NCBI GenBank assembly: GCA_016721845.1
Contig: JADKHK010000013.1
Coordinates: forward strand, 1,098,501-1,162,500
Source: Lysobacterales bacterium
GTDB taxonomy: Bacteria; Pseudomonadota; Gammaproteobacteria; Xanthomonadales; Ahniellaceae
Direction of reading: 5' to 3'
Length of the DNA: 64,000 bases
Within the stretch, counting starts at the first letter, position 1; each line of letters starts with the position of its first letter. Positions 8,739-18,019 of the stretch are shown here, in pieces. The notes beneath the pieces were generated by a model that saw only the letters and a program-made list of their open reading frames with translations, was not told the origin of the DNA and ran no database searches. The position numbers were made by a program, and so were the translations under genes.

Positions 8739-10051
8739 CCCTTCAAGGTCGCGGGCCGCGCGCGGCAATGGACGACGGCGCGCTCGATTTCATCAAAGGA
8801 TTCGAGTCCATACCAAAACACGGTCCATTTCTCGCCCTTGAGGCAGCCATCGCATTCGTCGGCATAGAACTCGTTGACGGCATTGTCGGGACGCGAGCGC
8901 CAGAACAGCTTCGGCGTCTCGGCACGCATCACCTGCCAGGCCGCCTTGCCGAGGCCCTCGCCCTGCGCATCGTCGGCGACCGCGAACTTGTCGAGATGCG
9001 GCAGACCCTCGTCCCGCGTGATCACCAAGGGGGCACGGTAATTCTCGGACACGTAGCAGCGCAGCAGCCGCGTCTTCTCGAACCAGTCCGCAGTGAGCTT
9101 GCGTCGGAAACCGGATTCGATCAGCGCTTGAAGCTTTTTCTTGTCGAGCGTCGACCACTTCGTGTGCACCCGGATCTTCTCGCCCTTCCGCACCAGCGTG
9201 CCGGAACCGCGATGCGTGAACAGCTCCTTCGCGAGTTCGGCCGGGCGCGTGATGGAGACGGAACTGGAGAGCGGCAGCCGATCAAGCAGGTCGGCGATTT
9301 GCTCGATCTTCAGGCGCATGCCCGAATGCAGCCAGGAAGCGGAACGCAAGGCTTCCAGATCGGTGCTGAGGTTGATCGAGTCGATCAGTTCGCCGTCGCC
9401 ATCGAGCAGGCCGCCGGTGCCGGTCAGGAACACGATCTTGTAGGGCTTCAGGCGCACCACCAGTTCGTTCGCGGCCATGTCGGCATTGATGTTCAGGATC
9501 TGCCCGCCCGGGGTTTCACCGAGCGAGGCGATGATCGGAATCGAACCGGCACGAAGGGAGGCTTGGATCGGTGTCAGGTCGATGTTGGTGACCTTGCCGA
9601 CGAGGCCGAATTTGCGCTTGTTCAGCAGGTCTGCCTCGAACACGCCGCCGACGATCGCGCTCGCACGCGCACCCACCGCGTGCAGGGCTTCGACCAGCTT
9701 CAGGTTCTCGGCATGAAAGACGCGACGCACGACCGCCAGCGCCTCCGGCGACGTCACGCGCAGACCATCGACAATCGGCGTGACGATGCCGGCAGACGCG
9801 AGTTCGTCATTCAATTGCGGGCCGGCGCCATGCACCACGATCGGCGTCAGCCCGACCTGCTGCAGGAACGCGAGCGCGGATGCGAGGTCATCGATCTCGT
9901 CGCGCAGGATCGCGCCACCGACCTTCACGACGGCGAAGCGCGCGGCATCGAGTTGCGAGAAGCGCTTCAGGTACTGGTTGATCTCCTTCGCGCTGCCGAT
10001 GCCCGAGAGCAGCCGCAGGATGACGGGGCGCACGTCCTTAGCCGAGTCCAT
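8735..10051 (-). CDS. argB: Bifunctional N-acetylglutamate kinase / N-acetylglutamate synthase
   Basis: Makes N-acetylglutamate from glutamate and acetyl-CoA and then phosphorylates it, so it catalyses the first two steps of arginine synthesis. The N-terminal amino-acid kinase domain (about residues 30-285) has VVKVGGAIL, IVVHGAGPQ and LNINADMAANELV; the C-terminal about 140 residues form the NAT (GNAT-like) domain with the run FAVADDAQGEGLGKAAW. This is the Xanthomonas-type and vertebrate-like NAGS/K arrangement, unlike the separate E. coli ArgA and ArgB. A regulatory response to arginine is known for the family but cannot be read here. Start ATG 10051; it overlaps the end of the upstream deacetylase by 14 nt. 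Confidence 0.95.
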   Translation of the reverse strand: MDSAKDVRPVILRLLSGIGSAKEINQYLKRFSQLDAARFAVVKVGGAILRDEIDDLASALAFLQQVGLTPIVVHGAGPQLNDELASAGIVTPIVDGLRVTSPEALAVVRRVFHAENLKLVEALHAVGARASAIVGGVFEADLLNKRKFGLVGKVTNIDLTPIQASLRAGSIPIIASLGETPGGQILNINADMAANELVVRLKPYKIVFLTGTGGLLDGDGELIDSINLSTDLEALRSASWLHSGMRLKIEQIADLLDRLPLSSSVSITRPAELAKELFTHRGSGTLVRKGEKIRVHTKWSTLDKKKLQALIESGFRRKLTADWFEKTRLLRCYVSENYRAPLVITRDEGLPHLDKFAVADDAQGEGLGKAAWQVMRAETPKLFWRSRPDNAVNEFYADECDGCLKGEKWTVFWYGLESFDEIERAVVHCRARPATLKG

Positions 10052-11132
10052 GTTGAATCACCTTCGAATAATGCAGTGCAGCGCGTTCGAGTTGATCGAT
10101 CGCTACCCATTCGTCCGCCGTGTGTGCCTGACGGATATCGCCGGGACCAAACACCAGCGCCTGGTACCCGGCCTGCGAGAACAACGAGGCCTCGGTCCAG
10201 AAATCCACGGCATTGCCGATCGGCAGGCCAAGCGCATCGGCGGCGTCGCGCGCCGCCAGGCGGCGTTCTTCGGCCGTCGCCACGTCGCCGCTCGGCAAGG
10301 AAGGACCACGAAACATCTCCTGATAGACCGCACGTTCGGCCACCGGCAACATCGCGCGAAAATCGGCATGCAATCGATCGATGTCCTGCGACGGCAAGGG
10401 CCGGAAGCCGAAACGCAATTCGGTGGTCGGCGCGATCATGTTGGCCTTGATGCCACCTTCGATGCGACCGATGTTCAAACGCAATCCGGTCAAGCCGCCG
10501 AAACGCAGTGCCTTGTCCGTATCGACGCGATCGAGCAACGCCCCCGAGAAGCGCACGGCCTGATGCAAGGCCGAATCGAGCAGCGCATTCGCGCCGCTGG
10601 CATGTCCGGCGTGGCCGCTGAAATTCACCAGTACCGAGCTGATGCCGCGATGCGCGAGCACGGCCTCGCAGTTCGTCGGCTCGGCGACGAGCACTGCGTC
10701 GAAGGCATGGCGTTCGGCCAGAAACGCGGCGACCCCTCGGGGGTCGTTGGCCTCCTCGTCGCTGGTGAACAGCAACGCGATGTCGCCCGGGACGTGGTGC
10801 ACGACGGCGAGCAAGGCGGCGGCCGCGCCCTTGATGTCGCAGGCGCCGAGTCCGATGGCACGATCGCCGGCCACGCGCAGCACATGCGGATCCGCCGTCC
10901 ACGCCGGACTCGACGGCACGGTGTCGAGATGCACGTTGACCAGCACCCTTGGCGCGCCCCGGGTCGCGAACAGACTGACCGAGCCGGCGCCATGATCGCG
11001 AATGCGAACATCGAAGCCCGAGAGCTGCGATGCGCAGTACGCAAAGATGCCCCCCTCGTCGATCAGGCGCGGCGGGTTGCGCGTATCGAACGACACCAGG
11101 TGTCGGAGCTGGGTCAGGATCGCGTCACGCAC
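10038..11132 (-). CDS. argE: M20 deacetylase, probable N-acetylcitrulline deacetylase
   Basis: A 364-residue M20-family metallohydrolase with the metal-binding motifs VNVHLDTVP, GACDIKG, SDEEAND and AEPTNCE, and a terminal-region His in IRQAHTADEW. In an operon whose transcarbamylase works on N-acetylornithine, the product to be deacetylated is N-acetylcitrulline, giving citrulline for ArgG; this assignment is from pathway context, as sequence alone would also allow acetylornithine deacetylase. Start: GTG at 11132 (MRDAILTQLR), overlapping argG by 8 nt; the frame stays open further up into argG but lacks family similarity there. Confidence 0.9.
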   Translation of the reverse strand: MRDAILTQLRHLVSFDTRNPPRLIDEGGIFAYCASQLSGFDVRIRDHGAGSVSLFATRGAPRVLVNVHLDTVPSSPAWTADPHVLRVAGDRAIGLGACDIKGAAAALLAVVHHVPGDIALLFTSDEEANDPRGVAAFLAERHAFDAVLVAEPTNCEAVLAHRGISSVLVNFSGHAGHASGANALLDSALHQAVRFSGALLDRVDTDKALRFGGLTGLRLNIGRIEGGIKANMIAPTTELRFGFRPLPSQDIDRLHADFRAMLPVAERAVYQEMFRGPSLPSGDVATAEERRLAARDAADALGLPIGNAVDFWTEASLFSQAGYQALVFGPGDIRQAHTADEWVAIDQLERAALHYSKVIQHGLG

Positions 11133-12327
11133 CCTTGGCCCTGCCCTTTTCCGCCCACAGGCTCGACGACATGCCGTAGAGCTGGATGAAACCCTCGGCC
11201 TCGGCCACGCCCCAGTCCGCCGACTGCGCATACGTGGCGCCGCGACTCGTCAGCAGGTAATCGGAGACGATCTTGATCGCATCGACCTTGGCGCCGTAGG
11301 TCTCGACCGTCACCTCGCCGGTCACGCGCGCCTGGCTCGACGCGATGAAGGCCTCGCAGTCGCGCTTCAGCGGATCGTGGAAGAAGCCTTCGTAGGCGAG
11401 TTCGACCCACTTCTGCCCGACCAAGGGCTTGAAGCGGTTCTGCGCCTTGGTCAGCACGGCTTCCTCCAGCGCATTGTGCGCGGCCGCCAGCACGGTCAGG
11501 GCCGGCGCCTCGTAAAGAATGCGACCCTTGAGGCCGATCGTGGTGTCGCCGGTGTACATGCCGCGGCCGACACCATATTCGGCGAACTCGCGATTCAGCT
11601 GCGCCAGAATCGCGGCGCCGCTCATCACGACGCCGTCGATGGCGACCGCGACGCCCTGCTCGAAGCGGATCGTGCGACGCAAGGCCTGCGTCGGCCATTG
11701 CGCACGCGGCTTGCACCAGCCGCGTGCACCGACGCCGGGTTCTTCCCAGCGATCGATTTCGCCGCCGGACATGGTCACGCCGAGCACGTTCTCGTTGATC
11801 GTGTAGGCCTTGACCTTGTCGCGCACTCCGAAGCCGCGCGCTTCGAGGTATTCGCGCTCGTACTTGCGCACTTCACCGACCTCGCGCTGGATCTCGCGGA
11901 TCGGCGCCAGAATCTCGTAATCGCCCAGTGCCTTCACGGTCAGATCGAAACGCACCTGGTCGTTGCCCATGCCGGTGCAGCCATGGGCGAATGCCCGGGT
12001 GCCCAGTTCGTCGCAGCGCTTCAGCGAATGCTCGACAATCAGATAGCGGTCCGACACCAGCAGCGGATACTGGCCCTGGTACCACTGTCCGGCCTGGATC
12101 AACGGCACGACGAACGAATCCCAGATCGGCTGCGCGATGTCGACGGTGCGATGCGTCGCGGCGCCGAGCTCCGCCGCGCGCTGCTCGATGTAGGCGCGCT
12201 CTTCGGCATCGACGCCGCCGGTATCGGCGAACACCGTGTGCACCTCCCAGCCGCGCTCCTGCAGGTAGGGAATGCAGAAGCTCGTGTCGAGTCCGCCCGA
12301 GAATGCGAGGACGACGTGCTTGGTCAT
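11125..12327 (-). CDS. argG: Argininosuccinate synthase
   Basis: Joins citrulline and aspartate with ATP hydrolysis to AMP. The 400-residue protein begins with the PP-loop AFSGGLDTS near residue 8 and carries the citrulline/aspartate-binding segment HGCTGMGNDQVRF. Length fits the short (about 400 residue) type, rather than the 447-residue E. coli form. The ATG at 12327 overlaps the argF' stop (ATGA), and its TGA lies inside the first codons of argE. Confidence 0.97.
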   Translation of the reverse strand: MTKHVVLAFSGGLDTSFCIPYLQERGWEVHTVFADTGGVDAEERAYIEQRAAELGAATHRTVDIAQPIWDSFVVPLIQAGQWYQGQYPLLVSDRYLIVEHSLKRCDELGTRAFAHGCTGMGNDQVRFDLTVKALGDYEILAPIREIQREVGEVRKYEREYLEARGFGVRDKVKAYTINENVLGVTMSGGEIDRWEEPGVGARGWCKPRAQWPTQALRRTIRFEQGVAVAIDGVVMSGAAILAQLNREFAEYGVGRGMYTGDTTIGLKGRILYEAPALTVLAAAHNALEEAVLTKAQNRFKPLVGQKWVELAYEGFFHDPLKRDCEAFIASSQARVTGEVTVETYGAKVDAIKIVSDYLLTSRGATYAQSADWGVAEAEGFIQLYGMSSSLWAEKGRAKGA

Positions 12328-13346
12328 GACTTAGCTCCGGATTGCCATTGAATGAGTTGTTTCATCACCGCCTTCTGCACGTGCAGGCGGTTCTCGGCCT
12401 CGTCGACCGCGACGCAGTAGGGTGCGTCCATCACGCCGTCGGTCGCCTTGATGTTCCGGCGCAGCGGCAGACAATGCGAAAACAGGCCGTTGTTGGTCAG
12501 CGCCATTTTTTCTTCGTCGACGATGAAGTGCTTGAGCATCGCGCGCATCGGCGCCTCGCCCTCCCAGGCACCGAAATACGGCAGCGCGCCCCAGCTCTTG
12601 GCGTAGACGACATCGGCGCCACGATAGCCATCCTCGATGTTGTGCGTGATGCGGAAAGAACCACCGGCCTCGCCGACATTCTGCCTGGCGATGTCGATGT
12701 AACGCGGGTCGAGAATGTAGTCGGGATTCGGGCACAGCAAGGTCACGTCCATGCCGAGCCGCGTGGCGATCGTGAGCGCCGAATTCGCGACGGCGGTATT
12801 CAGCGGTTTCGGGTGCCAGGTCCAGGTCAGCAAATACTTCTTGCCGCGCAGGTCCCGGCCGAACTTTTCGCGCAGGGTGAGCGCGTGTGCGAGCTCCTGA
12901 CAGGGATGCGTGATGGTCTCGAGATTGATCACCGGCACGCGCGAATGTTGCGCGAACGCCTTCAGCACCTTGTCCTCGCGGTCGTAGGCCCAGTCGCGGA
13001 ACTTCGGAAATGCGCGTACGCCGATCAGGTCGCAGTAGCGCGACAACACCTGCGCAACTTCGGCCACGTGCTCCTCGGCATCACCGTCCATCACCGCATT
13101 CGGCTCGAACTCGATACCCCAGGCATCCTTGCCCGGCGCCAGCACGACGGCATGCGCCCCCAGCTGCCAGGCTCCGATCTCGAACGACGTGCGCGTGCGC
13201 ATCGACGGGTTGAAGAACAGCAGCGCGATCGTGCGCCCTTCAAGATCCTTGCCGAGCGGCGACTGTTTCAAGCGCGCGGCCTCGTCGAGCAGGGCATCGA
13301 GTTCGGCGCGACTGAGGTCCTGAGTGTTGAGGAAGTGGCGGATCAT
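12324..13346 (-). CDS. argF': N-acetylornithine carbamoyltransferase (AOTCase)
   Basis: Transfers the carbamoyl group of carbamoyl phosphate to N-acetylornithine, giving N-acetylcitrulline. In this 340-residue protein the carbamoyl-phosphate loop is SMRTRTSFE (residues 48-56), followed by HPCQELAH (147-154) and HCLPLRRN (291-298). Three marks separate it from ordinary OTCase: the MDGDAEEH stretch with Glu92 (in X. campestris AOTCase Glu92 determines acetyl versus succinyl substrate), the TWHPKPLN loop instead of an SMG loop, and NIKATD with Lys300, matching the carboxylated Lys of the family. Start ATG 13346 has GGAG upstream. It is first in the operon, directly behind a probable arginine attenuator. 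Confidence 0.95.
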   Translation of the reverse strand: MIRHFLNTQDLSRAELDALLDEAARLKQSPLGKDLEGRTIALLFFNPSMRTRTSFEIGAWQLGAHAVVLAPGKDAWGIEFEPNAVMDGDAEEHVAEVAQVLSRYCDLIGVRAFPKFRDWAYDREDKVLKAFAQHSRVPVINLETITHPCQELAHALTLREKFGRDLRGKKYLLTWTWHPKPLNTAVANSALTIATRLGMDVTLLCPNPDYILDPRYIDIARQNVGEAGGSFRITHNIEDGYRGADVVYAKSWGALPYFGAWEGEAPMRAMLKHFIVDEEKMALTNNGLFSHCLPLRRNIKATDGVMDAPYCVAVDEAENRLHVQKAVMKQLIQWQSGAKS

Positions 13347-13378
13347 GGATGCTCCATTGCCTTGTGGTTTGGATCACG

Positions 13379-13415
13379 AAAACGACGAAGCCCGGCACTG
13401 GGCCGGGCTTCGTCG
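13379..13415 (-). promoter_or_regulatory. Attenuator terminator hairpin of the arg operon
   Basis: On the minus strand a perfect 14-bp GC-rich stem (13415-13402 with 13396-13383, loop 13401-13397) is followed by TTTT (13382-13379) and lies 33 bp before the argF' start. As it sits between a short Arg-rich open frame and the first structural gene, it looks like the terminator of a transcription attenuator. An alternative pairing is possible: GGCCGG at 13433-13428 with CCGGCC at 13406-13401, which would break up the 5' arm. No folding energy was calculated. Confidence 0.7.
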
Positions 13416-13437
13416 AAAAAACGGAATGCCGGCCGGT

Positions 13438-13527
13438 TCAGTCGGAACGACGGCGCGCGCGCGAAGTCATGCCCGAGGCCTGATAGGCCGAGCTGTTGAA
13501 GGAGACGGTGGCAATGATTTGCTGCAT
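13438..13527 (-). CDS. Putative Arg-rich leader peptide of the arg operon
   Basis: A 29-codon open frame (ATG 13527, TGA 13440-13438) ending in Ser-Arg-Ala-Arg-Arg-Arg-Ser-Asp: four Arg codons (CGC, CGC, CGT, CGT) between 13461 and 13447. An internal ATG at 13470 would give a ten-codon version, MTSRARRRSD, with four Arg in ten. No good ribosome-binding site precedes either ATG. Twenty-two nt after its stop begins the attenuator hairpin. Ribosome stalling at the Arg codons when Arg-tRNA is scarce would leave GGCCGG (13433-13428) free to pair with the terminator 5' arm, while a ribosome reaching the stop codon would cover it. The logic is inferred; the peptide is not proven. Confidence 0.55.
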   Translation of the reverse strand: MQQIIATVSFNSSAYQASGMTSRARRRSD

Positions 13528-13554
13528 GGCGTCATTGAAACATGCGTTCGGGCC

Positions 13555-13585
13555 AAAAAGCAAAGGGGCCGCACATGGCGGCCCC
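13555..13585 (-). terminator. Intrinsic terminator of the glycine-zipper gene
   Basis: On the minus strand an 8-bp stem (13585-13578 with 13572-13565, loop of five) is followed by TTTGCTTTTT. It lies 23 bp after the stop of the gene at 13609-14163, and so separates that transcript from the arg leader. Confidence 0.8.
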
Positions 13586-13608
13586 GAACGTTCACGATTC
13601 AACGTGAA

Positions 13609-14163
13609 TCAATCGGCCGGAGCGATCGCGACACGGACGCGCATGCGTTCACCCGGATCGTAGTCGAGACGGGACATGAACACTTCGCCGCGATAGCGGT
13701 ATTCGACGTCATAACCGACGACCCGGCGCTCTTCGCGCTGGACTTCGACGACGCGGCAGGTGGTGCCACCGCGTTCGTAGCGACCGCCGGCCGAGCCGTT
13801 GTGCTTGTCGACATCGCGACCGATGGCGCCACCGATCACGGCGCCGGCGACCGTTGCAGCCTTGCGGCCATCGCCCTTGCCCACCTGGTTGCCGAGCGCG
13901 CCACCGATGATGGCGCCGAGCACGGTGCCGCCCGTCGGGTCGCCACCGGAGCGTTCGCGATACTGGCCCTGACGCTCGTAGCACTCCTCGCGCGGCTCGC
14001 TCGTCATCACCGTGTCGTAAATGGGATCGACGCGAAGGACGTCGGCATATCCGTAACTGATGTTCTCCACCGCCGGGCCACCCTGACGGCCACCAAAATT
14101 CGACTGGGCAAAGACGACCGGAGCGGTCGCCAACAGGATCATCGGGAGCAGGATGCGTTTCAT
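13609..14163 (-). CDS. Exported glycine-zipper 2TM-domain protein
   Basis: A 184-residue protein with a Sec signal peptide (MKRILLPMILLATAPVVFAQ, probably cut after the Ala of VFA) and a central Gly-rich pair of segments, VLGAIIGGALGNQVGKGDGRK and VAGAVIGGAIGRDVDKH, matching the glycine-zipper 2TM family (SlyB/PcpY-like outer-membrane or periplasmic proteins). There is no lipobox cysteine, so it is not an evident lipoprotein. The C-terminal part is rich in charged strands with a single Cys (GTTCRVVEV). Function is unknown beyond an envelope role. It stands alone, with its own terminator, divergent from cysS. Confidence 0.85.
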   Translation of the reverse strand: MKRILLPMILLATAPVVFAQSNFGGRQGGPAVENISYGYADVLRVDPIYDTVMTSEPREECYERQGQYRERSGGDPTGGTVLGAIIGGALGNQVGKGDGRKAATVAGAVIGGAIGRDVDKHNGSAGGRYERGGTTCRVVEVQREERRVVGYDVEYRYRGEVFMSRLDYDPGERMRVRVAIAPAD

Positions 14164-14244
14164 GGTGTGAGCCTATCGGATTGAACCGGGAAAATTACAG
14201 CACGACTCGACTGAATGGCTGCCAATGCGCCGCCCATTGCCGGC

Positions 14245-14250
14245 TAGAAT
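14245..14250 (+). promoter_or_regulatory. Probable -10 box (TAGAAT) for cysS
   Basis: GGCTAGAATC, 25 bp before the cysS ATG. The same heptamer CTAGAAT occurs before pyrC, epmB and phaB. No good -35 box is visible. Confidence 0.4.
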
Positions 14251-14275
14251 CGGCAGTCCGCCACGGTTGATTGCA

Positions 14276-15654
<1,379 letters not shown>

Positions 15655-15658
<4 letters not shown>

Positions 15659-16077
15659 GCGACATCGTGCTTACCGATCCGCTACAGCAGGAGATCGCCG
15701 AGGAGTTCTCGTTCTTCGGTGACTGGAGCGAACGCTACCAGTACCTGATCGACCTCGGCCGGAAGCTGCCGGCGTTTCCCGACGAATGGCGCGTCGAGGC
15801 CAATCGCCTGCACGGCTGCCAGTCGATGGTTTGGGTCGTGGCGGAAGGTAATGCCGAGCGGCTCGTGTTTCATGCGATCAGCGATTCGTCGATTGTGTCC
15901 GGGCTGGTCGCGCTGACATTGCGCGTTTACTCCGGTCGCAGTGCGGCCGAGATTCTCGCCACCGAACCGGTGTTCATCGAGGCGATCGGTCTCGGCAAGC
16001 ATCTATCGGCCACGCGCGCCAACGGGCTGGCCGCATTGATCGCCCGGATCAAGGATACTGCCGCAGGTTTCATCTGA
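15655..16077 (+). CDS. sufE: SufE family sulfur acceptor protein
   Basis: A 140-residue SufE-domain protein. The sulfur-accepting Cys lies in LHGCQSMVW (near residue 54; Cys51 in E. coli SufE), where it takes persulfide sulfur from a cysteine desulfurase such as SufS and raises its activity for Fe-S cluster building. No suf operon genes are adjacent; instead it is coupled to cysS by an ATGA overlap. CsdE, a paralogous acceptor for CsdA, is an alternative identity. Confidence 0.93.
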
Positions 16078-16090
16078 ACCGGAGTTCGTG

Positions 16091-16741
16091 GTGCACCAGC
16101 TGCCGTATCGAAAGCCTACGCTCGGACGCGACTACTGGATCGTCGACGACGTCTTGCCGGACGTTCAGGCCGTGCGCGACCGCACCCTGCAGCGTGACGA
16201 CTGGGCGGCGGGATTTCCGCACACGAAGGAGTCGTGGCCGGGGCACCGGGTGATGCCGGGCCTGCTCGCGGACGAGTTGGACACGGTCGAAACGGCGATG
16301 CGTCGGGTCACTGGTGTCAGGAAGCTCTGGATCGGTGACACCGGTGACGGTCGTACCCTCAATCACAACTGCATCCAGGTGGTGGGGCGTCACGAGGGCC
16401 AGGTCCGGCCTCACACCGACTCGCGCCTGCTTTGTCGTTACGCTGGCGTGCTGTATCTCAGTCCTGAGGTACCGGAAGCCTGTGGCACCAGCTTCTTCCG
16501 GATGCGGACGCCGACCGGCCAACTCGGGGGCAACACGGTGCCGGCCCCGAACGCCACCCTGGTCGATGCGCTGGGCACCCGCTACGTGCCGCAAGATGCG
16601 TTTGCCGAAGACGTGCGCGTGCCTTACCGCTTCAACCGATTGCTGGTCTATGCGGCCAACATCATCCACAGCGCCAGCGCCTACTGTGGCGAGCACTTCG
16701 AGGACATGCGCATGGCCGGCGTATTCTTCTGGATGAGTTGA
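16091..16741 (+). CDS. DUF6445-like 2OG-Fe(II) oxygenase-fold protein
   Basis: A protein of about 216 residues resembling the DUF6445 family. It shows a plausible Fe(II)/2-oxoglutarate facial triad: HTD (His-x-Asp) at about residues 107-109 followed by VLYLSP, and a distal NIIHSA with a later Arg in RMAGVFFW. That layout suggests a dioxygenase or a descendant of one; the substrate is unknown. Two GTG codons are adjacent; the second (16091) is 6 nt from GGAG and preferred over 16088. It is 13 bp after sufE on the same strand, so probably the third gene of the cysS-sufE unit, and ends in a strong terminator. Confidence 0.75.
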   Translation: MHQLPYRKPTLGRDYWIVDDVLPDVQAVRDRTLQRDDWAAGFPHTKESWPGHRVMPGLLADELDTVETAMRRVTGVRKLWIGDTGDGRTLNHNCIQVVGRHEGQVRPHTDSRLLCRYAGVLYLSPEVPEACGTSFFRMRTPTGQLGGNTVPAPNATLVDALGTRYVPQDAFAEDVRVPYRFNRLLVYAANIIHSASAYCGEHFEDMRMAGVFFWMS

Positions 16742-16760
16742 GCGCTTGGCCGCAGTTCGT

Positions 16761-16787
16761 AAAAAACCCCGCCGAGGCGGGGTTTTT
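16761..16787. terminator. Bidirectional intrinsic terminator
   Basis: AAAAAA, stem CCCCGCC (16767-16773), loop GA, stem GGCGGGG (16776-16782), then TTTTT. The symmetry serves the oxygenase-like gene on the plus strand and the DksA-like gene on the minus strand. Confidence 0.92.
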
Positions 16788-16814
16788 CATGGCGGCGGTC
16801 GGAGATCGGAGCGC

Positions 16815-17894
16815 TCAGTCGCCGATCTGGCGCTGACGATGCTCCCAGCGCTCCTGCGCATCGACCGTGCGTTCCGCTGTCGGACGCGCTTCGAGACGAT
16901 CCAGACCGATGTCTTCGCCGGTGTCGATGCAGAAGCCATATTCACCGTCGTCGATGCGGCGCAGCGCATCGTCGATCTTCGAGATCAGCTTGCGGTAGCG
17001 GTCACGCGTGCGCAGCTCCAGCGAATTCTCGGTCTCGCGCGTCGCGCGTTCAGCTTCATCGCCGACATCACGCACTTCATCGCGCAAGTTGTCGATGGTC
17101 TGCTTCGACTCCTCAACCAGTTCGCTGCGCCAGTTGCCGAGCTTCTGGCGGAAATATTCAACGTGCATATCGTTCATGTACGGCTCTTTCGCACTCGGCT
17201 TGTAGCCGGCGGGGAGGGCCACGCGAACGGGTTTCTTCTTGTCCAACGGACGTACTGGCTGCATCGGGCTCTGCTGTTTCTTCGGATTCTTGTCCGACTT
17301 CGCGGCCACGGCCGTGGCCTTGCGCACGTTCGTCGCAGGCTTGGGCGCTGGCGCAGGGGTCGGGACGGACTTGACGGCTTGCGCCGCAGACCTGCCCACA
17401 GGCAAGGACTTGGTCGCGGGCGTCGGCGTCGGCGTCGGCGCCGGAACTTTGGCTGCCGGCTTCGCAACGGGCTTGGACGCGGGCTTGGGTAGCGGTTTGG
17501 CGACCGTTTTCGCGACAACCTTCGGTGTCGGCTTCGCCGCCGGCTTCACGACCGGCTTGGCCGCAGGCTTGGCGACCTTCTTGGCCGCGGGTTTCGCTGC
17601 CGGCTTGGCGGCCACTTTCCTCGCGACCGGCTTGGGCGCCGCCTTTTTTTTCGCGACAGGCTTCGCCGGTTTGGAGGATTTGGCCGCTTTCGCCGATTTG
17701 GCAGCCGGCTTGGCCTTGCCGAGCAAGGCCTGTTTCAGCTTGCTGACCAGGCTGGGCTTGGCGGCCGGTTTCACGGCCGATTTCTTTGCAGGGGTCTTGG
17801 CAACAGGTTTCTTGGCGACCGGCTTCTTTGCCGGTTTGGCGGCGGGTTTCGCGATTTTCGCCTTGGCGGCGAGCTTCTTTGCGGGCTTTGCCAT
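16815..17894 (-). CDS. DksA/TraR-family protein with histone H1-like N-terminal tail
   Basis: The last 125 or so residues of this 359-residue protein are a DksA domain: a coiled coil, then ENSLELRTRDRYRKL and LEARPTAE, both nearly identical to E. coli DksA. DksA enters the RNA polymerase secondary channel and works with ppGpp. Two departures stand out. Only one of the four zinc-finger Cys remains (CIDT and TVDA replace the two CxxC), as in the zinc-independent DksA2 of Pseudomonas. The coiled-coil tip reads DEAERA where E. coli has DPVDRA, so the second Asp is Glu. The first 230 residues are Lys/Ala/Pro repeats (AAKPAAKK-like), as in histone H1 or AlgP. ATG 17894 has GGAGG upstream; an upstream in-frame start at 17990 looks spurious. 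Confidence 0.88.
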   Translation of the reverse strand: MAKPAKKLAAKAKIAKPAAKPAKKPVAKKPVAKTPAKKSAVKPAAKPSLVSKLKQALLGKAKPAAKSAKAAKSSKPAKPVAKKKAAPKPVARKVAAKPAAKPAAKKVAKPAAKPVVKPAAKPTPKVVAKTVAKPLPKPASKPVAKPAAKVPAPTPTPTPATKSLPVGRSAAQAVKSVPTPAPAPKPATNVRKATAVAAKSDKNPKKQQSPMQPVRPLDKKKPVRVALPAGYKPSAKEPYMNDMHVEYFRQKLGNWRSELVEESKQTIDNLRDEVRDVGDEAERATRETENSLELRTRDRYRKLISKIDDALRRIDDGEYGFCIDTGEDIGLDRLEARPTAERTVDAQERWEHRQRQIGD

Positions 17895-18019
17895 GATCGG
17901 ACAACCTCCAACCTGTTGCTTGCAACCGGAATGCCGGAAAATCCGACACGCCAAAGGGGGCGCTTTATAGCGGATGCCGGGATCAGTCACAACCTCGGCG
18001 CGCCCGCTAGCATGTTCTC

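Noticed and set aside
13383..13421. The arg hairpin as a plus-strand terminator
   Set aside because: On the plus strand the stem is followed by A6, not T; only the minus-strand direction gives a T tail.
17200..17890. Tandem DNA repeat (GCCGGCTTGGC-like units)
   Set aside because: The repetition follows the codon pattern of the Lys/Ala/Pro tail of the DksA-like protein and is not a separate repeat element.
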